5,967 nt of DNA from CAVURW01 sp963743595 (GCA_963743595.1 CAVURW010000160.1:1-5967), one strand, 5' to 3'; shown: positions 1-5,967, numbered from the stretch's first letter. The notes: a model not told the origin generated them from the sequence alone. Made by a program: numbers and translations.

Positions 1-1137
1 CACTTAATCGCCGCCGTCAGCATCGTATTGGCGGCATATTCTATTACGCATCGAAGCTATCCCGGAAGTTGGCGTACAACTGCGAGCCTGCATTTCGCTC
101 GGGAATTTCCCACTGCAGAACTGCTAAAGGACGGACGTGTCTTGGTTTTTGGCGGTGTTGATGAAGGGGGAAATCAGGTGCTGGAGACGGAGGTTTTCGA
201 TCCGAAAATGGAAACTTGGAACGCGGCCGACCGCTTTCCTCTCGCTCACGGAGTCAGCGCATCGGTGGTCTTACTGGATGGTCGGGTTCTTGTGGCGGAT
301 CAATTAGCGGATCTATCGAGGACCGATCAAAGTCTCTTGTCTCTCTACGATCCGAAGTTGAATCAATGGCAGCCGGGACCTTTCTGCCCCGTTAACAGAG
401 TGGACGGGCTCGTCATTCTTAAAGACAACCGGGTCTTCGTCCATGGAGCCAGCGGCGATTCAGGGATTTACGATCCCCTGACCAAGCGCTGGGTACTGAC
501 TGGCGCGGGGGATCACAGCTTTGCTCCGGCTTACGCCTGCTTTTGTCTACTGGATGGCCGGGTGGTCGTATTTTGTAATTCACGAACGCAGAGCATTTGC
601 ATTTTTGATCCCCGCTCCGTGTCCTGGACAATCGTTCCAAGGGGCACGCCCCTGCCTGACCTGTTTATTGCCTTAAAAAGCTCCTCCGTATTCGGTCTCA
701 ATACCGGAACGATGCGCGTTAGTCTTTTTGATCCTAAAAACGGGCTTTGGCGCGAGTGCGGGTATTCGGCAGTACTGGGCTGCAGGGACGGCAGCGATAC
801 GATGGTGGATCTACAAGGCTCACGACTCCTCTCCGGCCGAATCGCTTTAATTGGAGGACAAAAAACGGTATGGGAACCATTTAGCATTGGGTTTCCACCA
901 TGGGGACATCTTATAGACTGGTGGGGCGCTGTTCGTGGGGCCGAAGGTTTGGAGCCGGTCCCTGATTGCAATATTTTCGACCCAGCCACCGAGTCATGGG
1001 CAATGGCGGCTCAGTTATGCACTGCCAGGGCGGAATGCTCGGTGACGCTTCTGCAGGACGGGCGGGTGCTCGTGACCGGCGGTGTGGACTCAAAACAGAA
1101 GCCACTGAAATCTTGCGAAATCGGGACGCTGGAATGA
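1..1137 (+). CDS. Membrane-anchored kelch-repeat beta-propeller protein, 5' end outside window
   Basis: The frame is open from the first base, so the gene most likely begins upstream. A TTG at 28 could be read as a start, but it would cut into a hydrophobic stretch (codons 2-14, LIAAVSIVLAAYS) that looks like a signal anchor or signal peptide. 378 codons are visible. After it come about seven degenerate kelch units, each an 'L-x-DGRVLV-x-GG' strand pair followed by an '(F/Y)DP-x4-W' strand. DGRVLV-like strands lie near codons 44, 93, 142, 185 and 353, and FDP/YDP turns near 66, 116, 157, 202, 243 and 326. The last unit has no DP-W part. The N-terminal SWRTTASL segment could supply it and close a seven-bladed propeller; this is inference. 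Blade 6 carries a Trp-rich insertion (codons 291-312), and there are 11 cysteines. Kelch propellers usually bind proteins or glycans, or form galactose-oxidase-like folds; no catalytic signature is evident. The gene ends 3 bases from the convergent gene at 1141. The fold call is firm; the function is unknown. Confidence 0.8.
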   Translation, partial: HLIAAVSIVLAAYSITHRSYPGSWRTTASLHFAREFPTAELLKDGRVLVFGGVDEGGNQVLETEVFDPKMETWNAADRFPLAHGVSASVVLLDGRVLVADQLADLSRTDQSLLSLYDPKLNQWQPGPFCPVNRVDGLVILKDNRVFVHGASGDSGIYDPLTKRWVLTGAGDHSFAPAYACFCLLDGRVVVFCNSRTQSICIFDPRSVSWTIVPRGTPLPDLFIALKSSSVFGLNTGTMRVSLFDPKNGLWRECGYSAVLGCRDGSDTMVDLQGSRLLSGRIALIGGQKTVWEPFSIGFPPWGHLIDWWGAVRGAEGLEPVPDCNIFDPATESWAMAAQLCTARAECSVTLLQDGRVLVTGGVDSKQKPLKSCEIGTLE

Positions 1138-1140
1138 CGG

Positions 1141-1455
1141 TTACGATTTCCGGATAGCGGCGAACGCCAGCGGGCGCACTTCATCGACGCGAGGGGTCCA
1201 GCTGGTCACGTTGATGATCGATTTACCGTCTTCCGGGTTCCAATCTCCATCGACAGCGGCGTTGCGGTTGAGCGAGAGAAGATCTTGCGGATCCGGCTCG
1301 ATTTGCCCGGCGTAACCGTTCTGCACGACCTTGCCCTTAATGACAGCCTTCAGTCGGAGATTACCGCCCACAAGCACGTACTCCACCTTGAGCCAAACGC
1401 TCTCAGGAGAATTCGGGGGGAGTGCTTCTGTCGGTAACCACTCGATTTTTTGCAT
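1141..1455 (-). CDS. Small uncharacterised protein, 104 residues, downstream of leuB
   Basis: I do not recognise this protein. It has an ATG start and follows leuB on the same strand after 48 bases, so it may be the last gene of the hom-kelch-leuB run. It has no hydrophobic helix or signal peptide and contains neither Cys nor His, which argues against a metal-binding or disulfide protein and for a soluble cytoplasmic one. The N-terminal half has alternating hydrophobic strands (VWLKVEYVLV, LRLKAVIKGKVV) that suggest a small beta-rich domain. The second half is polar, with DPQDLLSLNRN and a WNPEDG turn. No strong Shine-Dalgarno sequence precedes the start. The coding call rests on the absence of a better frame, the tight packing between leuB and the convergent kelch gene, and a natural-looking composition. 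Confidence 0.65.
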   Translation of the reverse strand: MQKIEWLPTEALPPNSPESVWLKVEYVLVGGNLRLKAVIKGKVVQNGYAGQIEPDPQDLLSLNRNAAVDGDWNPEDGKSIINVTSWTPRVDEVRPLAFAAIRKS

Positions 1456-1503
1456 GGAAATAGGGGTACTACGTTAAGAGGCAGAGGGCAAGCAGTTGCG
1501 GGG

Positions 1504-2595
1504 CTATGCTGTGATTTTAGAGAGGATCGCGTCGGTAATTTGTGTCGTGTTCAACGTTGGTTCGCCGGGGCGAGCCAAATCTGCCGTGCGTAGCCCCTCC
1601 GCGAGAACCGATTCAACAGCCGCTTCGATTGCTGCAGCCGCTTCCGGTTGTTGCAGCGAGTAGCGGAGCATCAGTGCGGCCGAGAGGATTTGCGCTATCG
1701 GATTCGCGATTCCCTTCCCAGCGATGTCCGGCGCCGATCCGCCACTCGGTTCGTAAAGGCCAAACGAGCCCTGACCGAGCGAGGCGCTGGGGAGTAATCC
1801 TAAAGACCCGACAATCGCGGCTGTTTCGTCACTGAGGATATCGCCGAACAAGTTTTCGCAGAGCATCACGTCGAATTGTTGCGGCTTACGGACCAACTGC
1901 ATGGCGGCATTATCCACATACATGAAATCGAGCGTTACATCAGGGAACTCCGGGGCAATCGCTTTCACGGTCTTGCGCCACAGGAGCGAGGTCTCCAGAA
2001 CGTTCGCCTTGTCGATCAATGTCACCTTGCGCCGACGCGCACGTGCCGATTCAAAAGCCACCCGCGTAATGCGTTCGATCTCTGAGGTTTCATAGACCAT
2101 CGTATCGACCGCTCGCTCGCCGTTTTCGATCTTCATAGTCGTCTTCGGCTGGCCAAAGTAGAGACCGCCGGTGAGTTCGCGAACGGTCAGCACGTCGAAG
2201 CCATCGGGAATGATCTCCGCCTTGAGCGGGGAGGCGTGGAGCAGTGCCGGGTAGCAACGGGCAGGGCGGAGATTCGCGTAAAGCCGAAAATGTTTTCGTA
2301 ACGGCAATAGAGCCGCGCGCTCGGGCTGTTGGTTCGGCGGTAACGTTTCCCATTTCGGCCCACCGACAGATCCGAAAAAGATGGCCTGTGCCGCCTCGCA
2401 GCCAGCGACGGTTTCCGGTGGCAACGCAGACCCGGTAGCATCAATGGCGGCTCCTCCGACAAGGAAATGTTCCAGGGTCAGCGAGAAACGGAATTTGGTG
2501 GCGACTTCATTCAGGATCCGGAGGGCTTGGTCCACGACTTCTGGACCAATTCCATCTCCAGCAAGAACGGCGATTCGATAGGTGGGCTGGCTCAT
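1504..2595 (-). CDS. leuB: 3-isopropylmalate dehydrogenase (LeuB)
   Basis: This enzyme oxidatively decarboxylates (2R,3S)-3-isopropylmalate to 4-methyl-2-oxopentanoate with NAD+, in leucine biosynthesis in the cytoplasm. At 363 residues it has the normal family length. Visible motifs are GDGIGPEV (13-20), the substrate arginines in LLPLRKHFRLYANLRP (R100, R110) and VRE (R139), GGLYFG (143-148, catalytic Tyr146), IDKANVL with catalytic Lys196, the metal-binding aspartates Asp228 (YVDNAAM), Asp252 and Asp256 (GDILSDE), and the NAD loop EPSGGSAPDIAGKGIANP (282-299). The EP-x-GGSAPD form is the one seen in E. coli-type LeuB rather than the VHGSAPD form. All catalytic residues are present, so the enzyme should be active. 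The ATG start at 2595 gives the usual N-terminus; the Shine-Dalgarno sequence is weak or absent. It lies 70 bases downstream of the kelch gene. leuC, leuD and leuA are not in the window. Confidence 0.97.
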   Translation of the reverse strand: MSQPTYRIAVLAGDGIGPEVVDQALRILNEVATKFRFSLTLEHFLVGGAAIDATGSALPPETVAGCEAAQAIFFGSVGGPKWETLPPNQQPERAALLPLRKHFRLYANLRPARCYPALLHASPLKAEIIPDGFDVLTVRELTGGLYFGQPKTTMKIENGERAVDTMVYETSEIERITRVAFESARARRRKVTLIDKANVLETSLLWRKTVKAIAPEFPDVTLDFMYVDNAAMQLVRKPQQFDVMLCENLFGDILSDETAAIVGSLGLLPSASLGQGSFGLYEPSGGSAPDIAGKGIANPIAQILSAALMLRYSLQQPEAAAAIEAAVESVLAEGLRTADLARPGEPTLNTTQITDAILSKITA

Positions 2596-2665
2596 TGTTT
2601 GGGAAAACGAAGGCTAGTGTGTGGCGGGTGGGTGAGCAAATCAAAATGATGGAAAAGCTGTCGTT

Positions 2666-3643
2666 CTACGGATTATCCAATACCTCTGCGGGTAGCAATT
2701 CGCAGGTTTTCGTCGGCTTATCCCCTCCCATAACAAGGATGTCTCCATTTCTAAGAACGACTGCAGCGGCACCATTTCGTGGCTCCTGTAATGGCGGTCC
2801 GTAAGTCCACGTGCCAGTCTCCGGCGAGAAGATCGCAACTAAAGAAACCGGCGCGTAAACGTTGGAGGTCCAGAGCAGATGTTGAAAAAGGATCGTCTGC
2901 CGAAAATTGTGGCCACCCACGGAAACCAGCTTTCCCCTGGGAGTGACTATGAACGTCGAGCTATGGTAATTACTGTCGTCGGTTAAGAAATAAACGGGAG
3001 AAAAGGTTTGCGAAGCAGGATCGAAAATCGTGAACTGTTCCCTGTCAAAGATATCGGTGAGAAGGTCAGGATTCGCCTGGGCTGCTAAGTTGATAATCAC
3101 CGCTATTTTACCGCTAGGAAATGGCAAAAGCTTATAGCCTACCTGAGTTGTAAACTCGGGAAGCTTTGCCTTCCTAAGAACCTGGGTTGTCGGGTTGAAT
3201 TGCGTAAGGAATTTCCCATCGCACTTGTAGTATATCCCGGAATCAAATAGGTCGTACTCTCCCATGACCGGCGGCGCTGTTTTGATCCAGGCGCCAGTCT
3301 CGGGATCATAGCTCTGACCGAATACTTCATGGTCCCACTGGACGGATACCGTTCCATTCGATTGTAGAAAAATGTGACTATCAGCGCCATTGAGCGCCTC
3401 GGTGCCAGTTTTCGACCACTTGCCCGAGTTGGGGTCATAGACTTCGCAGGTGGCTCGATCATCGCCGCCTAGAATGAGCACTTTGCCGTTCTTCAGGATC
3501 ACAGCATCGGCTTCGGATCGGGCGAAATTTAGCGAGCCCGTGTATCTCCATGCTGGAAGGAAAACCGTCCTTAAACCTACAGCGATGACCAGAACAACGA
3601 GCCCTATGAGAATGGTTCGCCTTCTTTTGGCGAGCGCGATCAC
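2666..3643 (-). CDS. Membrane-anchored kelch-repeat protein between hom and leuB
   Basis: The preferred start is the GTG at 3643, giving 325 residues: a GGAGG lies 12 bases upstream, and the start sits one base after the hom stop (TAA-T-GTG). An in-frame GTG at 3664 would add 7 residues and overlap hom by 20 bases but has no ribosome site. Near the N-terminus KRRR precedes a hydrophobic helix (ILIGLVVLVIAVG), predicting an N-in signal anchor with the propeller outside the cytoplasmic membrane. Six degenerate kelch-like units follow, with turns VYDP, SYDP, QFNP, IFDP and IFSP; the last unit (VVLRNGDILVMGG) lacks its DP part and could be closed by the N-terminal LPAWRYTGSL strand. Its entry motif, AWRYTGSLNFAR then LKNGKVLILGG, matches that of the kelch gene at 1-1137 in spacing and in about half its residues, so the two are probably paralogues. 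Four rows of 60 bases that I counted average about 46% GC, against about 64% in three rows of hom. The function is unknown. Confidence 0.85.
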   Translation of the reverse strand: MIALAKRRRTILIGLVVLVIAVGLRTVFLPAWRYTGSLNFARSEADAVILKNGKVLILGGDDRATCEVYDPNSGKWSKTGTEALNGADSHIFLQSNGTVSVQWDHEVFGQSYDPETGAWIKTAPPVMGEYDLFDSGIYYKCDGKFLTQFNPTTQVLRKAKLPEFTTQVGYKLLPFPSGKIAVIINLAAQANPDLLTDIFDREQFTIFDPASQTFSPVYFLTDDSNYHSSTFIVTPRGKLVSVGGHNFRQTILFQHLLWTSNVYAPVSLVAIFSPETGTWTYGPPLQEPRNGAAAVVLRNGDILVMGGDKPTKTCELLPAEVLDNP

Positions 3644-3644
3644 A

Positions 3645-4952
3645 TTAATCAAAATCCTCCACACGCAACCAAACTGGAGGCGCTTTTACCGTGCCCAGTC
3701 GCGCGATTTGATCCAAGGCTCCGCGAAATTCCGATTCCCGTGCGTCGTGAACCATAATGATCAGGCAGGCCGTTTCACCAGCGCTCGCCTCGGGTTGAAT
3801 GACGGAAGAGACCCCGATTTTGCGGTCGGCCAGGATGCGCGCCACATCCGCTAGCACGCCGGGTCGATCCTCCACCTTCAGGCGCAGGTAGTATCGCGAT
3901 ACAATTTCATCGATGGTTTTCAGACGCGTGTGCAATGCCTCCAGACCGACTCCGCGCGAGACCATTTCCGTGGTGTGCATTCCCGCCAGCTCCGCCAGAT
4001 CACTCAGCACCGCACTGGCCGTGGGATCGCCGCCTGCGCCGCGTCCGAAAAAGAGGGTGTCACCCACCACGTCACCGCGGACAAATACGGCATTAAACAC
4101 CCCGTTAACGGAAGCAAGCACATGGCGTGCGGGCACCAGCGTGGGGTGGACGCGCACTTCCACTTCTCCCTGGGAATCGTGCTTGATAATTGCCAGCAGC
4201 TTCAGTTCATAACCCAGCTTCCGCGCATAGACCATGTCTTGGCGTTCCACCTCGCGCAGGCCTTCCGTGAAGAGTTCCTTGGCGGGCGTCCAAAATCCGT
4301 AGGCCAGCGCGGCCAGAACAGTCGCCTTATGCGCCGCATCGAAGCCATCCACGTCCAGGCTGTCATCGGCTTCCGCATAGCCGAGTCGTTTCGCTTCGGC
4401 CAATGCCTGGGCGAATTCCATTTGCGCTTCGTTCATGCGCGTGAGGATGTAGTTGCACGTTCCATTGATGATTCCGTGCATCGAGAGAATACGATTTGCC
4501 ACCAGACCCTCGCGCAGCGATTTGATGATTGGGATGCCGCCGGCCACGCTCGCTTCAAAGAGCAAATGCCGCTTATGCGTCTTGGCGAGTTGGAACAATT
4601 CACCGCCGCGGTCTGCCAGCAGCGCCTTGTTTGCGGTGACGACATGCTTCCCGGCTTGGAACGCTTTCGAAATGAGTTCGTAGGCGTCCTTGATGCCGCC
4701 CATTAACTCGACTACGACATCGAGTTCCGGGTTATTAATCAGGTCGCGCCAATCGCGCGTGATCAGTCCCTCCGGCACACCTGCTTCCAGCGCGGGCTCC
4801 AGTCGGCGCGAGGCCACCTGCCGAATTTCCATTGCCAGGCCGGTACGTTGCTTCAGCAAGTCACCCTGAGTGCCCAGCCGTTTCCACACACTGCGCCCCA
4901 CGGTGCCACAGCCCGCTAACCCCACGCGTAATACGTTCACTTCTTGTCCCAT
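3645..4952 (-). CDS. hom: Homoserine dehydrogenase with C-terminal ACT domain
   Basis: This enzyme reduces L-aspartate-4-semialdehyde to L-homoserine with NAD(P)H, the branch point to threonine and methionine. The ATG at 4952 gives 435 residues, the usual length for the monofunctional enzyme (no aspartokinase fused). Order: Rossmann nucleotide-binding motif GLAGCGTVG (11-19); GKHVVTANKALLA (101-113); FEASVAGGIPIIKS (132-145) and NGTCNYILT (163-171) of the catalytic domain; GYAEADDSLDVDGFDAAHK (191-209), with Asp205 and Lys209 at the catalytic Asp-x3-Lys position; GRGAGGDPTASAV (303-315); and an ACT domain from about 353 (YYLRLKVEDRPGVLADV). In this family the ACT domain usually mediates feedback by threonine. 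The frame stays open upstream to an ATG at 5102, but those 50 residues match no part of the family and run antisense to the next gene, so I rejected that start. Only a weak AGG lies before the 4952 start. It is the first gene of the minus-strand run. Confidence 0.97.
   Translation of the reverse strand: MGQEVNVLRVGLAGCGTVGRSVWKRLGTQGDLLKQRTGLAMEIRQVASRRLEPALEAGVPEGLITRDWRDLINNPELDVVVELMGGIKDAYELISKAFQAGKHVVTANKALLADRGGELFQLAKTHKRHLLFEASVAGGIPIIKSLREGLVANRILSMHGIINGTCNYILTRMNEAQMEFAQALAEAKRLGYAEADDSLDVDGFDAAHKATVLAALAYGFWTPAKELFTEGLREVERQDMVYARKLGYELKLLAIIKHDSQGEVEVRVHPTLVPARHVLASVNGVFNAVFVRGDVVGDTLFFGRGAGGDPTASAVLSDLAELAGMHTTEMVSRGVGLEALHTRLKTIDEIVSRYYLRLKVEDRPGVLADVARILADRKIGVSSVIQPEASAGETACLIIMVHDARESEFRGALDQIARLGTVKAPPVWLRVEDFD
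3656..3660 (-). promoter_or_regulatory. Shine-Dalgarno sequence for the kelch gene, inside the end of hom
   Basis: The minus strand reads GGAGG within the last codons of hom, 12 bases before the GTG at 3643. The spacing is slightly long, but this is the only good ribosome site near either possible start, and it decides the choice of 3643 over 3664. With the TAA-T-GTG junction it points to translational coupling with hom. Confidence 0.5.
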
Positions 4953-4986
4953 AGATAACCTGGAACTCTGCGGGAATCCTTCGCCG

Positions 4987-5015
4987 TTGTCAAAAACGGT
5001 TGCACCGTCGATACT
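4987..5015 (+). promoter_or_regulatory. Candidate sigma70-type promoter for the LAB_N gene
   Basis: On the plus strand TTGTCA (4987-4992, 5 of 6 to the -35 consensus) is followed after exactly 17 bases by GATACT (5010-5015, 4 of 6 to the -10 consensus). Transcription would begin near 5022, which makes an ATG at 5028 almost leaderless and favours the starts at 5061 or 5082. The same bases read on the minus strand as a perfect TTGACA (4993-4988) pointing towards hom, but the hexamer 17 bases on (CAGAGT) is only 3 of 6. The two -35 elements would overlap, so the two directions could compete. This is by eye only; sigma factor preferences of the host are unknown. Confidence 0.35.
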
Positions 5016-5060
5016 GCCGGTTTCCACATGCTTCAATTTTTTACGAATCTTAATGCCAGT

Positions 5061-5384
5061 ATGCACACCGAGTTCTGGGTGATGCCGCTCCTGACCGTTC
5101 ACTTGAACGCGTGGAAGCTGGTCGGCTTTTTCGGGACGTTTCTCTTCTCAGCGCGCTGGGCGGTGCAGGTCCACGCGCGGCGAAAGGGCTACCTCCATCT
5201 TCCCCCCACATTCTGGTACATGAGCGTGGCCGGCAGCGGTCTACTCCTCCTCTATTTCATCTTTGGAAAACAAGATTCCGTAGGAGTCCTTTCGAATGCG
5301 TTTCCGGCTTTTGTCGCGTTTTATAACCTCTTTCACCTGCCGATAACCCAGCCGGCGAACTCGTCGCCACCTACGCAGACCTGA
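5061..5384 (+). CDS. Small LAB_N-domain membrane protein (lipid A disaccharide synthase N-terminal-like)
   Basis: The core matches the LAB_N family: WKLVGFFGTFLFSARWAVQ, then a basic loop HARRKGYLHLPP, then TFWYMSVAGSGLLLLYFIFG and a third hydrophobic segment ending FYNL. This predicts three inner-membrane helices. The domain is named from the N-terminus of some LpxB-type proteins but often occurs alone, near glycosyltransferases or lipid-modification genes; its biochemical role is not established, and no glycosyltransferase domain follows here. Starts are ambiguous: ATG at 5028 (118 residues), 5061 (107) or 5082 (100), none with a clear ribosome site. I chose 5061 because it leaves a short N-terminus before the conserved Trp and fits the candidate promoter. 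The Pro- and Thr-rich tail (PITQPANSSPPTQT) is unremarkable. The gene is divergent from hom and 54 bases upstream of the CLC gene, with no clear terminator between, so those two may be co-transcribed. Confidence 0.82.
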   Translation: MHTEFWVMPLLTVHLNAWKLVGFFGTFLFSARWAVQVHARRKGYLHLPPTFWYMSVAGSGLLLLYFIFGKQDSVGVLSNAFPAFVAFYNLFHLPITQPANSSPPTQT

Positions 5385-5438
5385 TGGGTTGATTGAATTG
5401 TTTGGTGATTTGCCACCCCGTTTAGCAAAATAGAGAGA

Positions 5439-5967
5439 GTGACCAGATACCTGAGGTACACCAAAAAGGGCCGCCGCTGGATGATGAACATCCTGAAGTG
5501 GCGCATCCGCTTTGCGACGCCCTCGACGCTCGATTTTCTCGATTCGCCGCTGCTTTGGGCCGGAATCGTAGGGTTTCTCGGAGCTATTTCCTCGGTTCTC
5601 TTCCGGCAATCGCTGCAATTCTTGGAGCATCTGGTCTCGCAATCATCCGAGCCGCTGGAGGATGCCGTTGCTAAAATGAACATCTGGCAACGCCTGCTCA
5701 TCCCCACAATCGGAGGGCTCATTGCCGGGCTGGTGATCACTCTCGGCAATCGGTTGACCACCAAATCGTCCAAAGCCGATTTCATGGAGACAGTCGTTCT
5801 GGGGAAGGGCCGGCTTTCAGTTCGTGCGACTCTGGTGCGCACGCTATCGTCCTTAATCACCAATGGCACCGGGGGTTCGATTGGCCGGGAGGGTCCCATG
5901 GTCTCCACGGCGGCGATGCTCGGTTCCGTGGTGGGGCGCTACGCCAATTTCACGGTCGCGCGCTGCC
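5439..5967 (+). CDS. CLC-type chloride channel/transporter, N-terminal part, cut by window end
   Basis: The frame is open from a GTG at 5439 to the window end (176 codons) without a stop; an in-frame stop at 5406 bounds it upstream. Alternative ATG starts lie at 5481 and 5484; an AAGGG about 10 bases before 5481 makes that start attractive. Helices are predicted near residues 37-57 (LLWAGIVGFLGAISSVLF) and 86-104 (LLIPTIGGLIAGLVITLG). The decisive evidence is GGSIGREGPMV (145-155), the CLC signature, whose Glu151 corresponds to the gating/proton glutamate of E. coli ClcA. The preceding VLGKGRLSVRATLVRTLSSL is also typical of bacterial CLC proteins. The GSGIP-like anion filter motif expected about 40 residues earlier is replaced by KSSKA (109-113) before DFMETV, which resembles the ClcB-like subgroup (TDYMEA form, from memory). 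The product would be an integral inner-membrane anion channel or H+/anion exchanger. Most of the protein, including any C-terminal CBS domains, lies outside. Confidence 0.9.
   Translation, partial: MTRYLRYTKKGRRWMMNILKWRIRFATPSTLDFLDSPLLWAGIVGFLGAISSVLFRQSLQFLEHLVSQSSEPLEDAVAKMNIWQRLLIPTIGGLIAGLVITLGNRLTTKSSKADFMETVVLGKGRLSVRATLVRTLSSLITNGTGGSIGREGPMVSTAAMLGSVVGRYANFTVARC

Noticed and set aside
531..989. Open frame of 152 codons on the minus strand
   Set aside because: It is antisense to the kelch gene, whose repeat pattern shows the true frame.
1777..1830. LeuB NAD loop reads EPSGGSAPD instead of EPVHGSAPD
   Set aside because: This is a known natural variant (E. coli-type LeuB has EPAGGSAPD), so it is not evidence of altered function.
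3930..4706. Open frame of 258 codons on the plus strand
   Set aside because: It lies wholly antisense to hom, whose motifs are unmistakable. Its translation is rich in His, Gln and Arg without domain features, typical of the reverse complement of a GC-rich gene.
4953..5102. In-frame N-terminal extension of hom by 50 residues to an ATG at 5102
   Set aside because: The nucleotide-binding motif already starts 10 residues after the ATG at 4952, as in the family. The extension has no family similarity and runs antisense to the LAB_N coding region.
5385..5438. Possible terminator hairpin between the LAB_N and CLC genes (GGTG 5404-5407 with CACC 5414-5417)
   Set aside because: The stem is only 4 bp and no T tract follows; it is too weak to call.
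5333..5908. Open frame of 191 codons on the minus strand
   Set aside because: It is antisense to the CLC gene, which carries the diagnostic GREGP motif; the product is low-complexity with no recognisable domain.
1..5967. Search for CRISPR arrays, tRNA genes, insertion sequences, riboswitch-like or T-box leaders, and attenuator leader peptides upstream of hom or leuB
   Set aside because: No direct-repeat array, cloverleaf, terminal inverted repeats or transposase motifs, and no Leu- or Thr-rich leader peptide could be seen.

Overview
The window looks like a bacterial chromosome segment of moderate GC content from a Gram-negative organism. The stand-alone LAB_N (lipid A synthase N-terminal-like) membrane protein and the proteobacterial-type LeuB motif fit a diderm. 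The flavour of the hom and LAB_N proteins, together with membrane-anchored kelch proteins, makes me lean towards Verrucomicrobiota or a related PVC group. That taxonomic guess comes from recollection of the families and cannot be proved from this sequence.

Layout: (1) Positions 1-1137, plus strand, hold the 3' part of a membrane-anchored kelch beta-propeller gene that enters from the left edge. (2) Positions 4952 down to 1141, minus strand, form a four-gene colinear run: hom (homoserine dehydrogenase with ACT domain), a second membrane-anchored kelch protein, leuB (3-isopropylmalate dehydrogenase), and a 104-residue protein I do not recognise. Gaps in the run are 1, 70 and 48 bases, so it may be one operon. 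The run meets the first kelch gene tail to tail with only 3 bases between stop codons. (3) Positions 4953 to about 5060 are a short divergent intergenic region with a plausible promoter reading rightward. (4) From about 5061 on the plus strand come a small three-helix LAB_N membrane protein and, 54 bases later, the 5' part of a CLC-type chloride channel or transporter gene that runs off the right edge. The CLC gene is easy to miss because it has no stop codon in the window.

Functionally, hom and leuB belong to the aspartate-family (threonine/methionine) and leucine branches of amino acid biosynthesis. The kelch gene between them has no obvious metabolic link and is clearly lower in GC than hom, which suggests it was inserted between them. 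The two kelch proteins share the same plan (N-terminal membrane helix, a similar 30-residue entry motif, then a propeller) and look like diverged paralogues. LAB_N and CLC are both inner-membrane proteins that could be co-transcribed.

I found no tRNA, rRNA, CRISPR array, insertion sequence, integrase or toxin-antitoxin pair, and nothing that amounts to a clear new defence or mobile system. The items most worth a second look are the kelch paralogue pair around leuB and the CLC protein, which keeps the gating-glutamate motif but lacks the usual GSGIP filter motif.
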